A DNA stretch of 64,000 bases from Acanthosepion lycidas (lineage: Eukaryota; Mollusca; Cephalopoda; Sepiida; Sepiidae), in assembly GCA_963932145.1 (NCBI GenBank), contig OZ010586.1, positions 51,165,389-51,229,388 on the forward strand, in the 5' to 3' direction. Both the position numbers and the translations under genes were made by a program. Each line of letters starts with the position of its first letter. Positions within the stretch are counted from its first letter, which is position 1. Positions 23,598 to 35,625 of the stretch are shown one piece after another. The notes below the pieces were generated by a model, which did no database searches, was not told where the DNA came from, and was given only the letters and a program-made list of their open reading frames with translations.

Positions 23598-24063
23598 ATT
23601 TTTCTGAAATAAGATATTGTAACTATTTACACTATTTACATTGTCGTCATATTCACAATGTTTCAGCTGTTGTACACTCCAGCCTTCTTCAGGTGATTGA
23701 AATTTCAAAGTGAACCCTTTATTTTATCCACCAGAGTAGCCTGCTCTAGTCCTATGTGTGATGTCCAATGTCCAGTGGATAAAAGCATTGGTTGAAGTAA
23801 TCCAGTGACTTGGTCCAAAAGAGTTGTGAGTTCAATACAGCAGAAGTGAACAAAATTTGGACAGTTGAATTACTAAAGAAAATAACTGAAATCAAGATAT
23901 CTGGAAGAGGCATGGCACGTGGAACTAGAACAATCTACCCTGGTGGCTGAAATAAAGGTTTGGTCCAAAATTCTAATCACCTGAAGAAGGCCAGAGCATA
24001 CAATGTCCAAAACACTGTGAATATGACAACAAAGATGAGGACAACAGTCCAAACAATGTAAAT
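23598..24063 (+). repeat. fold-back tRNA SINE, copy 2
   Basis: The left arm (about 23598-23770) is the inverted tail and part of the body. It starts with the family left end (TATTGTAACTATTTACAC), then CACAATGTTTCAGCTGTTGT and CCAGCCTTCTTCAGGTGATT. The right arm (23772-24063) is a nearly full SINE: head GTGGATAAAAGCATTGGTTG, box B-like GTTGTGAGTTCAATAC, body, then CACCTGAAGAAGGCCAGAGC and CAAACAATGTAAAT. The arms can pair over roughly 120-150 bases. The 3' end is slightly shorter than in the other copies, and no clear target duplication was found. Confidence 0.8.
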
Positions 24064-24094
24064 AAAGATGGACTTTCATACATTTATACATATA

Positions 24095-24240
24095 TATACT
24101 CCACCAGAGGGTGCATTTTTTTAATAAGACTTCTTGAAAGTTCAGGTCAGTAGACAAAAAATAAATACTGTTTAAAATAAATGGAGCATCTACTCAAATA
24201 TGTTTTTTTTTACTAAAAATAGCATTTAAGTAATATTATA
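24095..24240 (+). repeat. short tRNA-headed SINE family, 5'-truncated diverged copy
   Basis: Shares the 3' half with 13765/14030: a CAGGTCAGTAGACA block, TACTGTTTAAAATAAATGG and a CTACTCAAATA stretch. Divergence is high. Confidence 0.5.
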
Positions 24241-26793
24241 TCTCAGAACAATGTTAGATAACCAAGTGACAAAACAGAAAAATTTTGTGCAACACATTTC
24301 ATCCTCTAGAAGAACTTCATCAGACTAAAATAATGTTTTTGAGAGAATTAAATATATGTAAAGTGAGGGGCAGATATAAATGCAAGCATCAGTTATAATT
24401 ATGTACCAAAGGCAAGTGCTGATGATGTGGGAACTCTGAATTGAATTTTTCTCTTTGCTTTTTTTAAAGTTTTAATTTTTCATCACATATGTCTGGGACA
24501 AGCTGATCTCATTCAATTTGCTTATGTTTTTCATTTTTATGTATCCCATTTTGTGTCCATCAGAAGGTATGCCAAGAATTGTGAAATGTAAGAAACTGGA
24601 TGCAAATTTACTGTAGATGATTTAGCAATCAGTATAGTTTTTATACATTTTCACCTTAGTAAATTGCTTTCTCTTTTAATTAAAGTAGCATAATTTTTTA
24701 AAATTATGATAAAACTCATTATGTTGAGTGACTAATGCATTAAATATGTTGTTTTGTAAAAGATTATTGTGTTCATATAATCTTATTTAAATTCCTCAAG
24801 GTTTCTCTTCTGTATTCCTTATGGCAATCACAACAGGCTATAGAATAAACTCCAGTGTCAGGTTTTAGGTTTTTGTTACTTTGTTTTGTATTAAATAAAA
24901 CTCTTAATGTTTTAGAAGTTGTCATAACAAATTTTGCATTGAGCTTAAATAAATTCTTTTCAGTTGTAATTATGATAGATTTGGTTGGTAGTGCAAAATC
25001 TATCCAGTTTCATTAATTTTGTCTTGTTTGTTCTTTTATTTATTTATTTTTTAAAAATTTGATGAGCTTTCTGTTTCATGTGGAATATGAAATAATTAAG
25101 ATATTGGAAGAACTTAAAGTATTTTCAATGTATTTCTCATCATCATCATCATCATCATCTAAATATTGAGGGCTACCAAATCTGAGTGCTCTTGAATAGA
25201 ATACAATTATTCCAGATTTTATTTTGTTGTTATGGTGAGAATAGAAATTAATGAAATCATTTTTATTAGTATGATAGACACTTCATTCTAGGCCATTATC
25301 AGTACAGTTTGACATATCAAGGAAAAGTAATATGTTCTTTTTGTTTCATAAGTAAATTCTATGTACATTCGACATTGTTTAATTCATCTAAAAGATCATA
25401 TAGTTTTACAGGAATGAGGTGAAATACTTTGGAAAGGAACAGATTTAAGAAATTTTAAGAACAGAAAAGGTAAAACTGTGCTAAATGGTGATCCCATCAG
25501 TAACCTGCAGTTTCAAAACAAAATTTCAGATAACCGGTGATTATATATATCAGTGGCAATTCTAGGTCATCAATGTTTGTTGGTCTCATTACAATCTTTA
25601 ACAAAATATACTATTAGTATAACTTAGATGCTAGAATGATTCCATTACTCTAACTAAAATATATAATTTTTTTTAAAAATCTGTGCAGGAAATAAAAAAA
25701 ATAACACAAATTTTGGAATTTTAATATTAATTGTAATAATTCTATAAAAATAAACATTTATTTAAAAAAAAAAAAATTCCAGACATGTAAAATGTGTGTA
25801 TCTATCTCCAGTGTATGTTTGTATATATGTCTATGCATTAGCATGTTTATGTAATCAGTACTGCTGAGTGATACCATATTTCCTCAACACTTCCCTCAGT
25901 AACATCCCTCACCACAACTCTCCAGACAACAAGTTAAGGCAGCTACTTTCTTTGATTTTTCACTAAGTAGGACTAAATTTAATTTGCCCTTTTTCAATTG
26001 ATACCACTAAAAAAAAAAAAAAAAAAAAAAAAATCTTATACTGTACAGAATAAATTATTTAAAATGAACATTTGAAAACAATAAGCTGAAATAAAAATAG
26101 GTTCTTTGAAAAACAGGGCATACATGCAACTCTGAGATTTTTAAAAGATTATTTATCAAATTAAAGCAAGAAATACATTGCCTATGTCTCCAGTTTGAAA
26201 GGGTTCAGATCTACACAGCCTGACATAGCCAAGTTAATTTAATTACATACTTTTTTTTACTTACTTTGTTTTTTGTTTTTTTTTGTTTCTTTCTTTCTTC
26301 TTTATTATGAACAATATCAATAAAATGTATTTTGCCCAATATTTTGAGGTAGAGTTAAAACAATTTTGTATCCAGCTCAAGTCAAGAATGAAAACAACAC
26401 TACAAAAGATTTGAAATAGAATGTTGACTTGTTCAGGCTAAACCTGACTGCCAGAGTGGCCACTGATTATAATATATATATACACACACACACAGAGACA
26501 GACAGAATGCTTGGGAAGCCCTCAACTGATTGACTTTTTCCCCTAAAAAAAAAAAAAAAAAAAAAAAAAACAGTATTTCAGTAACCAAGGATTAGAATTT
26601 TTTTTTTTACCATTAAGGAAACTTAAGAAGCAATATGCCAAAAATGTTGAATTTCAACCTGAATATGTGACATAACTTGCTTCATGACACTAGTAATTCT
26701 TCTTGCAGCCAAGAACTTTTCCCCAGCAACTTGTGTGTATGTGTGTGTGTGTATAAAAGATATAGAAAAAATTAAAATCTGAGCAAAACTTAC
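24241..26793. other. AT-rich spacer with microsatellites
   Basis: (CAT)n at 25136-25160, poly(A) at 26011-26033 and 26548-26570, (TA)n(CA)n near 26471-26495. A slightly GC-richer stretch at 25870-25960 was not identified. Confidence 0.45.
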
Positions 26794-26814
26794 CATTTGT
26801 TCCATAATGACCTT
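26794..26814 (-). CDS. candidate 21-base microexon
   Basis: On the minus strand TGTTTTATTTTTCAG is followed by 21 bases and then GTAAGTTTT, close to ideal splice consensus on both sides. In phase 0 it would encode KVIMEQM. All three frames are open, so the frame is not proven. Length divisible by three and the strong sites fit neural-type microexons, but no flanking exon is certain and the product is unknown. Confidence 0.4.
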
Positions 26815-27229
26815 CTGAAAAATAAAACATATTTATGATAATTTTATGATTTCCATAATTCATTCATTTAAAAATTTTAGAATTAGAAAATAACTATGAC
26901 AAAGAAATTATACTTTAACATTGATCTAAAAAGTAAAAACATTTAACTTTTAAAAATTATCAAGATGATAAGAAAGACAAAAAACAAACAGGAATTAAAT
27001 TTCTAAAGAAAACTAGTTTGCAATAGTTAAGAAATACAGAAATGTCTAGATTAATTTTACTTGAATATATAGGGTTGTGCTGAAAAATTATCAGCCAAAC
27101 CTTCTTCCAAAAAAGCTTACTAAATGACCAAACATAAGAATTTATTTAGCAAGGTTTCCTGGTTAAGCTAAGGATTTTTCACCATCTCATCATATATATT
27201 CTATTACTTAAAAGTAGAAATAGAAATCC

Positions 27230-27286
<57 letters not shown>

Positions 27287-30032
27287 TGCAAATGTCAGTG
27301 TACCACTGTGTCACACTTTTTCAGCTTTACTCCTACATATCACACCATTTTGGAATAATGTCAACTCCATGAGCAAATTAAAAACATTCCAGGCCAGATC
27401 CAGAAATTTTGGATTCCTATTTTTCATTACTGTGATTTTTTTTTTTTTTTTTTTTTTACGTGATATTTTGCAACAAATTTTTTTGTATAATGACAAGTTT
27501 TATAATGTGGAAATAATGGAAATTAATTGCGAAATCCAGCAAAAGTCAACCATGAAATAAAAATAATTGTTTTTATGGAAAGTAAGGACCTGCATACACC
27601 AAATTGTCTTTAAATTAAGAGGTGGCAAAAGAATTATTGTTGAACTTTTAAAAGGTAAGCTTAAATATTAATGCAATACTTAAATGCAGATATCAATTTT
27701 GAGTTCTTCTGTAGTTTATTGTTGCCTATGACATCTGCTCCTTCCTATCTGTTGTGATGAAGACCCAATCAAGAGCCCTCTGCTAAAGCTAGCTAAAATG
27801 CCGCCCGATACGGCAGTTTTTAAGCTAGTATATATATATATATATATATATAAAATTCAAGATATTTTAAAAATACAAGCCAAAAAGTTTAGTTCATTAC
27901 TTAACAACATAATATTTATTTTTAACTACAGATTCTTCTTAACAATGAAATATAAAACATGTATCAAGCAACACTGAATAAGGGACTTGGTCAAAAGCTG
28001 GCATCACAATTAAGATTGGATATAAAACCAAAAATGAACCTATTAATTATCCTTATATATATTTATTTATATATTAAATATCCTTATTTAAATTGTTTAT
28101 ATTTTAATAACAATTATTTTAACTGTTAACTAGAATTTAAATAAATGGAAAAATATCTTTATGTATGACCTGAATATTTTAAGAAGACTAATACTGTTGA
28201 TGATAAAAATTTGTGTAGGCTATTAATTTTACATATAAAAGGAAAAATTAAACAAAATAGATAAATATAAATTTCTTTTAATAAATGCTTTCCATTAATA
28301 GCTTTGCCTTTCAGGGACATGTTTGATAATTTTACTTTGTGGCCAATGATAACAGAAATTAAACAGGTTCACTTTGATTAGTGATTATCATTATAGCTTA
28401 CCATGAAACAAAAATAGGAATTTAACAACCAATTACTATAACTTCAGACAAAAATAATGGAATCACCACCTTTAAATGAAAGTAGTCTGTTATTTTCGTT
28501 TCATCCCAACTAATCAGACAATAAAATAATTCTTATTTAATACCTATGCATCCTGGCTTCATTAAACATATCTCAAATAAATACAATTGTTTTAACTCAT
28601 TAAATATGTTTTTCAACTAAAATAGAGAAAAGAAATTATGAAAAGAAATAATAACTGATGTTTTGCTACCTCACCATCTCAATTTTTTACACTTAAACAC
28701 TATATAATTTTGAATTTTTTTTTTTAAAATACATTAAACTGTTCTCTAAAATAATAACTTACAAAAAAAAAAAAAAAAAAAAAAAAAAAACAAAAACAAA
28801 AACACTTTAATTCATAATTTTTTTTTTTTTTTTAACACCAGCTTAAGTTTTGTTCTCCAATTGAATATTCTGTATTTACAAGTATTTTTAAAATAATTTT
28901 AGTCCCAAACTACATATTGGAAAATAACTATTCTATAAATATTACAAATTAAATAAAAATGGGAAAATACAAAAAAGTACTAAAAACAAAAGCTATTGGA
29001 GATTATAAAATCTTGTAAAATAAATAACACCTCCATTCACCTGCATAATGTTTCACTAATTTCACTCCAATGAATAATAAATGAAACATTAACTTCCACT
29101 TCAACAAGAAATATCAAGAAACCTTATCAATTTTCATTTAGTGAAAAGAAAACTCAGTCACTTCTAACAGTCCACTGCATATGCCAAGCTCATTAATAAT
29201 AAAATTATTTTCCATCCATGGACTTATTACCAGGTTATATTCTGGTAATCTTGCATAAAATAAAAAAATCATCACAAGTGTGAAATGGATTAGATTACTG
29301 AACTTGTACACATTTCCAGTTGTAAATATTATAATCTAATCTTTTAAAAATCATTTCTCTGTCCATATTCTAGTGTTTAACTTGACATAAAATAAGGCAA
29401 ACTATTTCTTGAATTTTCAATGAGCTGTTATATTAGCATACAACTACATTTTTGTGATTATTCTCTGCATTTGAGAATATATAAGTTGATCACTTGAACT
29501 AGGTAAAAAAAACAAACAAAAAAAAACAGGTAAATATCAGAGAAGAACTAATTGAAAAGTAGAGAAAAATGCTTTGCTCTGAAATACTTTATCAGCAGGT
29601 GATAGGATAAGAATAGTAAATACCCATTCATCCAAAAGGAAAATGGATTTCAAATTTGAACAAAGAGCTGTTTTAAAGTGTCTAAAGTATTGGAATAAGT
29701 TTAAATAATCATCATTAATAATCACAATTTATGATTTAATGAACCATGAACTTGTTTTTTTTTTTTTTTTTTTTTTTTTTTGGCAACTGTTTGCCATTCG
29801 TAACACTGATGTTCAAGAACCTAAGCCAATATGGCATGTTTTGTAGCTCTTCAAATCAATAGATATTACATTAAAGTGGCAAGTTCTCCACATTCTAAAA
29901 CATCAAATTTCATGTTCTTCAATGACAGTAAATCTCAATTTTCCATTTTTGTTTCAAAATCATAAAAACATGTCAAAAACAGAGACTTGTGTGTAAAGAG
30001 TAAAATATACAAATATAGACAAGTATATAGCC
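26815..30032. other. AT-rich spacer with microsatellites
   Basis: (AT)n at 27233-27277 and 27829-27852, poly(T) at 27437-27458 and 29755-29781, poly(A) at 28766-28790. Several splice-site-like sequences on the minus strand (28404, 29050) were judged too weak. A Lys/Arg-rich minus-strand frame at 27311-27420 and a plus-strand open stretch at 27570-27650 remain unidentified. Confidence 0.4.
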
Positions 30033-30204
30033 TACTTATATAGACATCTTTAGTTTTTTTATGCCTTAGCAATTTCTGATGATCCACAAGTGTGTCCATC
30101 TGAGTCTTGTCTACAGTGTGTTGACAAAAACTGAAAAGTAATTTATCACCATCATGATAAAAATCATCAAGGAAAGCTGGCTTTTCAGCTTTGTATTTTG
30201 CCAA
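30033..30204 (-). pseudogene. hAT/BED-type zinc-finger fragment (CGGBP1-like)
   Basis: The minus-strand frame starts MAKYKAEKPAFLDDFYHDG, continues CQHTVDKTQMDTLVDHQKLL and RHKKTKD, then loses similarity. Spacing of the second Cys and the paired His (DHxxxxRH) resembles the BED-like finger at the N-terminus of CGGBP1-like proteins and hAT transposases. The position expected to hold the first Cys is Phe, so metal binding would be lost. Nothing of a catalytic domain follows. Assignment is from motif spacing only. Confidence 0.45.
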
Positions 30205-30929
30205 AAGTGTGCACCTACCAAGTTTGCTAGCTCACTGTGAAAGATAATCAAACCAGCATTTAAAAATCTAATTACTAAACAAACAACAACAACTTTTATT
30301 TTTACTACCCTTGACAGCACATGCCACACTATTCATATGCTAATATTGCACATGGGTATTTGACCAGTGGTGACCAGTTTGGTCAGGTTAATATCAGTAA
30401 TTATGTTATAGCACTGAATCATTAGTGGAAAATACCACATATTATTTATAGAATGACATGTTGCAGCAATATAGATCGTAACCCTTGCACATAAGAGACT
30501 GACTTCACCGTGTATTGCAAATTTTTGCAAAATAATGATTCTGTCAAGTTCCAGCTCAGGTATTTTACATTTTACTATTGGAACATTTTATTTTTTAATA
30601 GCAAAATCTCATTTTCTGTGTTTTCCATTTTCTATTTTATGTCCATCTTTTGTTTTTTTTCCATATCACAGAGAATTTGCCACTCTATAATACATAAAAG
30701 AAATTACTATGATTTACCAAAACAACTACTGCACATTTAATTCTCAAAATGGTAAGAGTTGATGTCATATTACTAACAAATTAGTTTCATTATTATGTAA
30801 CAGTTAATAGACAAATATTAAACAAAATATATATTACTTTTATTTACCCAAACAGTACAGTTGATGATAAAATAGATTACTGGAGATAAACTAAACTACA
30901 AAAGTATATTTTCTGTATTAATCAAACTA

Positions 30930-31031
30930 TTAGGTTGGTGCAAAAATAATGATGTAATAATGTTGTTTTTTGACGTTAAAAAATACATCAAAAAACGACA
31001 TCATTACGTCATTATTTTTGCACCAACCTAA
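30930..31031. mobile_element. palindromic mariner MITE, copy 2
   Basis: 102-base palindrome with TA on both sides (30928-30929, 31032-31033). It differs from copy 1 by a few substitutions (GATGT for GACGT in the left arm), showing independent descent or age. Ends are TTAGGTTGGTGCAAAA and its complement. Confidence 0.92.
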
Positions 31032-31033
31032 TA

Positions 31034-32289
31034 AAATCTGAATATTTTCTGCATATATTTATCTGGATACAACATTGTTTCTAAAAGCTTTCAAGTATGC
31101 ATATTCTAATCAAATGAATAACCCATATATATGTTGTTTGCTTAAATGTTTTGCATGCAAAAAGAGATCTTGATTTTTGTAAAGTCCCCAAGTAAAACAT
31201 TTTCTCATACATAAATCATTTTTAAATTGATAAATGATTCAATATCAGTGTATATTATCCCTCATCAATCCTCTTCTCTCAATCTCTAAAACAATTTTAA
31301 AAAAATGATATTAAAAAAAAAATATTAAAAAAAAAAATAATGATTTTGAGCCTTTAAGGCTGAAAGTACCCAAATATACACACAAGTTTCTTATACATAG
31401 AGTTCAAGAGTGCCTAAATACACCAACAATCAGGTAGCACTGTATTTCAATACACAGTATTAATACTCAACACATTATCAACTAGAGGTACTGGCTAATA
31501 AATGAACAAATATCATTAAACAAAATGGTATTCTTGTAAAAGTGCTGTGCTGTGATTAGAAATTTTTTTTTTTTTTTTTTTTAGAAATGATTTTTGTCCC
31601 ACTTGCTTTGGCTCAGTGAATCATGTTGGACAGCAAAAGTAAAGCAAAATTTGAAGAGATTCTTCCTGAGGAAATAAGCATTGGCAGAGGAATCAGACAT
31701 TACATGTGATGATAGCAGTGATTTGCCAGACTCCAATGAAGAGAATGAGAATGTTGACAAGGACAAAGGAGGCTAAATTTGGTATCATTTCAAAGAGAAA
31801 TCAATTTACTTTCATATAAAGTCAACTTCTAATACTTGATTTTCAAAAGTTTTTTGAAACATATCAATTACACTAACATCACATATGAAATTCAGACATT
31901 TCAATAATTCAGTCGGGACTTCAGGGATTTAACAAATGAAATCCCTTAAGGGCTGATAGGGTTAAGGTGAAACATTAGCTAGCAAATTTTTAACATTTGT
32001 TAAGTTTAATTCACAAAACTAGAAATGTGTTTTAATAGCTATTATCCTCACTGACTTAAAAAAATACTTTCTACAAGAGGGTGCATAAAAAATCTCAGCC
32101 CAATCCAAATCCCAAAAATCAATATTTCAATGACTAAAAATCAGAATTCTGATTTTACGGGGCTAGTTGGACTGAAAACTTTTCAACACCTTTTCATGTT
32201 CTACAGGTTTTCTACACATACGGAAGGAGCTGGCAATAGTATTCTATCATGCAAGACGGGTATTTAGAAATTTATTTATACGACAAGGT
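31034..32289. other. AT-rich spacer; acidic ORF scrap
   Basis: At 31622-31775 broken plus-strand frames read an acidic Ser/Asp/Glu-rich stretch, and a GGG-TTAA end lies near 31960. This faintly recalls a piggyBac N-terminus but no catalytic motif is present. Poly(T) at 31562-31583. Confidence 0.3.
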
Positions 32290-32935
32290 ACTAACCTCCA
32301 GGAGAGTGAATTGTTGCATCTTCTTGGGCTAACAATCTCTCTGACATGAAGTGGAAAGATTATATTAATCAAGTGCTAGGTCAGTTGCTAAGAAAGTCGG
32401 TTCACTGTATTGTGCTAGAGAACTTTTCTCTCCAGAATCTGACATATTTATAAATCTACAATGTATCCATGCTTTGAATATTGCTGCTGCATATGGTCTG
32501 GTGCTCCTGTTATGTATTTAAGAGATTTGTGATAAAATCTAATGAAGAATCAGCAATATTACTGGTGTTGACCTGGCATCTTGGCTTCAGTCATGTTACT
32601 ACTGCTGTAATGTAGTTATCCTGTGATTTTTATATTAATACATTCAAGGTAATTGTTCCGCTGAACATTCCACTATAGTACCTAGACTTTATGAATTTAA
32701 GTGCAGTACTAGATTAGGAGCAAGGTCTCATCATTTTATAGTTGAAATGGCTATAGATGTAACCGTATGTACTATGCTAAAAGTTTCTTTTCTTGCACTT
32801 CTTGGTCAATTGTTATCTATTATCTTCTTTTATTGTTCTTGCTTCTTAATAAAGTTTCTCATTTTTAATCTTATTCTTTCACATGCAGTAATTCCTTGCG
32901 TCTTAATGGCTTTACTGCCTTGCTTGGAGAGAAAT
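32290..32935 (+). pseudogene. LINE 3' fragment (same family type as 14520)
   Basis: Plus-strand blocks in several frames match the region after the RT palm of the LINE at 14520: HLLGLT, then DMKWKDYINQVLGQ (about 32347), IYKSTMYPCFEYCCCIWSGA-like sequence (about 32450), LGFSHVTTAVM, and VPRLYEFKCSTRLGARSHHF-like sequence (32680-32740). It ends near a GAGAGAAATGATA tail followed by poly(A). It is 5'-truncated and full of frameshifts. Confidence 0.75.
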
Positions 32936-33089
32936 GATAAAAAAAAAAAAAAAAAAAAAAAGCAGTGGTGATGCTTGTGTTTACCAAAACTGAAGAAATT
33001 CAAGAGACAAAAAAAAAAAAAAAAAAAAAAAATCAAGAAAGCTCATGACCATGTTTTTTTCTATAAGCTATTCTGATGACCATCTTCAG

Positions 33090-33321
33090 AAATGTAAAAC
33101 AGTTAAAGCTACTCCCCACTAGCTGTGCCAATTAAAAAGAGACATTGATTGAAAAATGGCAAGAAGTTGCAAAAGTTATTCTCTTTTTGCAGGATAATGC
33201 ACCTGCACACAAGGCCTGCAAGATGATGAATCTTTTGAAAAATTTTGGGATCTGAATGCACAGACCATCCATTCTACTCACAAGATTTTGTCCACCTGAT
33301 AATTTCCTACTTTCGAACCAC

Positions 33322-33353
<32 letters not shown>

Positions 33354-33520
33354 TTTGAAAAGAAGGACATTTTCAAATGATTCAGATGTGATAACAGTAG
33401 CAAAGCAAAATATTTCAATGACCAAAACAGCAGAAGTTTTTTTCAGAATCACTACAGAAATTTGACAAATGATGAAGCCAAGTGTGTGTTGAACTATGGA
33501 GTGTATATGTAAAATAATAT
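33090..33520 (+). pseudogene. mariner transposase C-terminal fragment (SETMAR/Hsmar-like)
   Basis: The plus strand reads LFLQDNAPAHKACKMMNLL (about 33187), the block around the second catalytic Asp. Next comes a TDHPFYSQDF stretch corresponding to the HPPYSPDL block with the third catalytic Asp region, then NFLLSNHKKK, SLKRRTFSNDSDVITVAKQ and a C-terminal end. An A30 run (33321-33350) has expanded inside the coding part, and frameshifts separate the blocks. N-terminal half and ends were not found. It differs in sequence from the remnants at 890 and 20804. Confidence 0.78.
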
Positions 33521-35264
33521 GCAAGTTTCATGGATCTAGATCATTCTCTTCTTGGTTATGCTGAGAACTTTCCAGTACTCCCTTGTATGTATACAAGAAA
33601 GAAAAAAGAAAAAATGAAAAGGAAATCAACAAAACTGTAGACTGCACCATACCTATTCAATATACTTTTATATTCAAAATCATAATTGTATTTTACTTGT
33701 AAATCATCTGTATTTTATTAGTGTCATTGATTAAAAACAATTCCACTGGTCATAAATTTTTTTAAGCACCATGAACATAAAGTAACTATTTAAGTAATGG
33801 AAACTAGATAAACTTAATATTAAATGGATGGAAACTCAAATAAGTAAAAAAATATTATCTCATTTTCAACCACAGATTTGTGCTAAAGTTTCACAAGTGA
33901 TTTAAGTGTAAGATACAATGAAATATACCAAACTGTATCTCTGTACATATTGTAGACATATACATTTGGTCTTATTGGAAAACAAAATGAACAAGCAGTT
34001 TAATTTGTTTTAATTTAAAGTCAGTGGTTTTACATTAAAAGAAATTACAAATAGTAAAAAATAGTGAAAACAATGAGGACAAATTTTACCTATGGTAATT
34101 TTCATATATTGCGATTATCCTTTTTATTTAAAACAATGTTTTAAATATTTTTAAAATAAAATATTTTCAAGTTGGCATGAATTATATTTTTTATGCAAAA
34201 CAAGATAAAAACTCATTTGGTAATCTTGCAATTTAGATAATGTTCATACTTTTCTAAATATAATGTCAATTTATGAAAGCAGGTAACAATTTTAACTGAA
34301 TAGTTAAAATTTATTTGTAGGCAAATAAATTAATATTACATTTGTAAATGTTCACTTCTTTTTTTTCAGTCATAAAAATAATATAAAGACTTCCTTTTCT
34401 ATTTTTATTAGTTTTGTTTTGTGGTTATAGAATAAGGATAAGACAATTTCCTTTCAGATTGAAATAAAATATGTCAATAATACACAAAAATGTAAACTAT
34501 TCCTTTTGTCTTTTATTTTTAGGATTCTGCCAAATTCAAGTATTCTATGGGAAAAATTATAAAGATATTCAATATTATTGGGAAATAGATTGAATTAAGT
34601 GATCAAATAAAAAGTAGTGTTTTTTATCAGGTTGAATGCATATGTAAGACATGTAGGAAAGATCTTGTAATACAATATAAGTTATATATCCGTTGTACAA
34701 TATAAGTTCGCATAATGTCTAAGCCAGTCTCAAAACAGCCAATAAAGATTACTTTACAACAATATTATGTTTGGATAAATACTAAAGATAAATTACTTTC
34801 CATGCAAATATACACAAAATGCACTTCTTTCTTAGTATTTCAGGTGCTCTGTTATAATTAAATTACATATGCTAGCAAGTGTTGACATGCATTTTATCAA
34901 TTAGATTCTTTGTTTTCAACAAGTGGACTTATTTGTCAAATTACAGATCTATTTTATTTAAGATAAGCAAGAATGATATGGTGCAAATGTCACCTTACAG
35001 GTAATTTCCCTTTACTTAAATGTAGAATACCTTATTATTGAACACCTTGTTGGCTTTTCTTTTTAAATATAGATAGAGATTTGAGACACTATAAAACACA
35101 TGTATATATTTAATACAAGATAAAAATTATAGTTTTTACATTACTATAAAAAATACATTTAAATAGAACTCTCTTCTACCAGTATTGATTAAAAATTTAA
35201 ATTATTGATTGAATGTTAATATCCAATTCCTAAAAAATATCAGAAGTTTTCCTAGCCAGATAGA
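33521..35264. other. AT-rich spacer, nothing firmly recognised
   Basis: Two plus-strand exon-like stretches (34524-34586 after a good acceptor; 34945-34997 with CAG|GTAATT donor) have short open frames without recognisable content. Confidence 0.35.
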
Positions 35265-35625
35265 TATATGGCCACATCACACTGAAACACTAATTACCAT
35301 ACAATCACTGAAGTTAAACAATATCAAGCCTGGTTGTTACCTAGATGGGTGACCACTTGGGAATATTAGGCACTGTAAGCTTGGGTATACGAGTGGTATA
35401 ATAGATAACAGCTCAGAATTGTTCACTGGAGAGCTGAGTTCCAATTCCAGTTGGGTTCCTTATATTCACTTATAAGCAAATACTCTTGAGAAAGGTATGA
35501 ATTCATCTCTTCTCTCCCAAGCCTTGGGTTAATTAGTAAGAATTGTATCACTAAAGCATTATTAACTCATAAAAAAATTCTTACAATCTAAGTTATTTCC
35601 AGGCTTTAAATAAACCTGATAAGGG
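35265..35625 (+). repeat. 5S rRNA-tRNA chimeric SINE, best copy
   Basis: About 120 bases of 5S-like sequence (35268-35388) run from GGCCACATCACACTGAAACA through ATCACTGAAGTTAAACAATA, CCTGGTTGTTACCTAGATGG and GTGACCACTTGGGAATATT to CTGTAAGCTTGG. This includes the whole region corresponding to the 5S internal promoter. From 35390 a tRNA-Arg-like unit follows (TATAATAGATAACAGCTCAG as D-arm/box A region, GAGTTCCAATTCCAGTTGGG as T-arm/box B region). A ~160-base body ends CAGGCTTTAAATAAACCTG. A 5S gene is excluded by the divergence and by the fixed downstream tRNA module and body shared with other copies. Confidence 0.88.

Noticed and set aside
27570..27660. Plus-strand coding stretch before AAAAG|GTAAGC
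   Set aside because: Open for 28 codons but no acceptor; faint likeness to a mariner N-terminus in another frame could not be upheld.
28404..28437. Minus-strand exon ending CATG|GTAAGC
   Set aside because: Good donor, but the acceptor choice is arbitrary and only one of three frames is open over 11 codons.
31580..31970. piggyBac element (acidic N-terminus, GGG-TTAA end near 31960)
   Set aside because: Only an acidic scrap in broken frames; no DDD catalytic region and no matching second end.
35265..35390. A 5S rRNA gene
   Set aside because: Many substitutions, and a fixed downstream tRNA-like unit and body shared with other dispersed copies; it is a SINE head.
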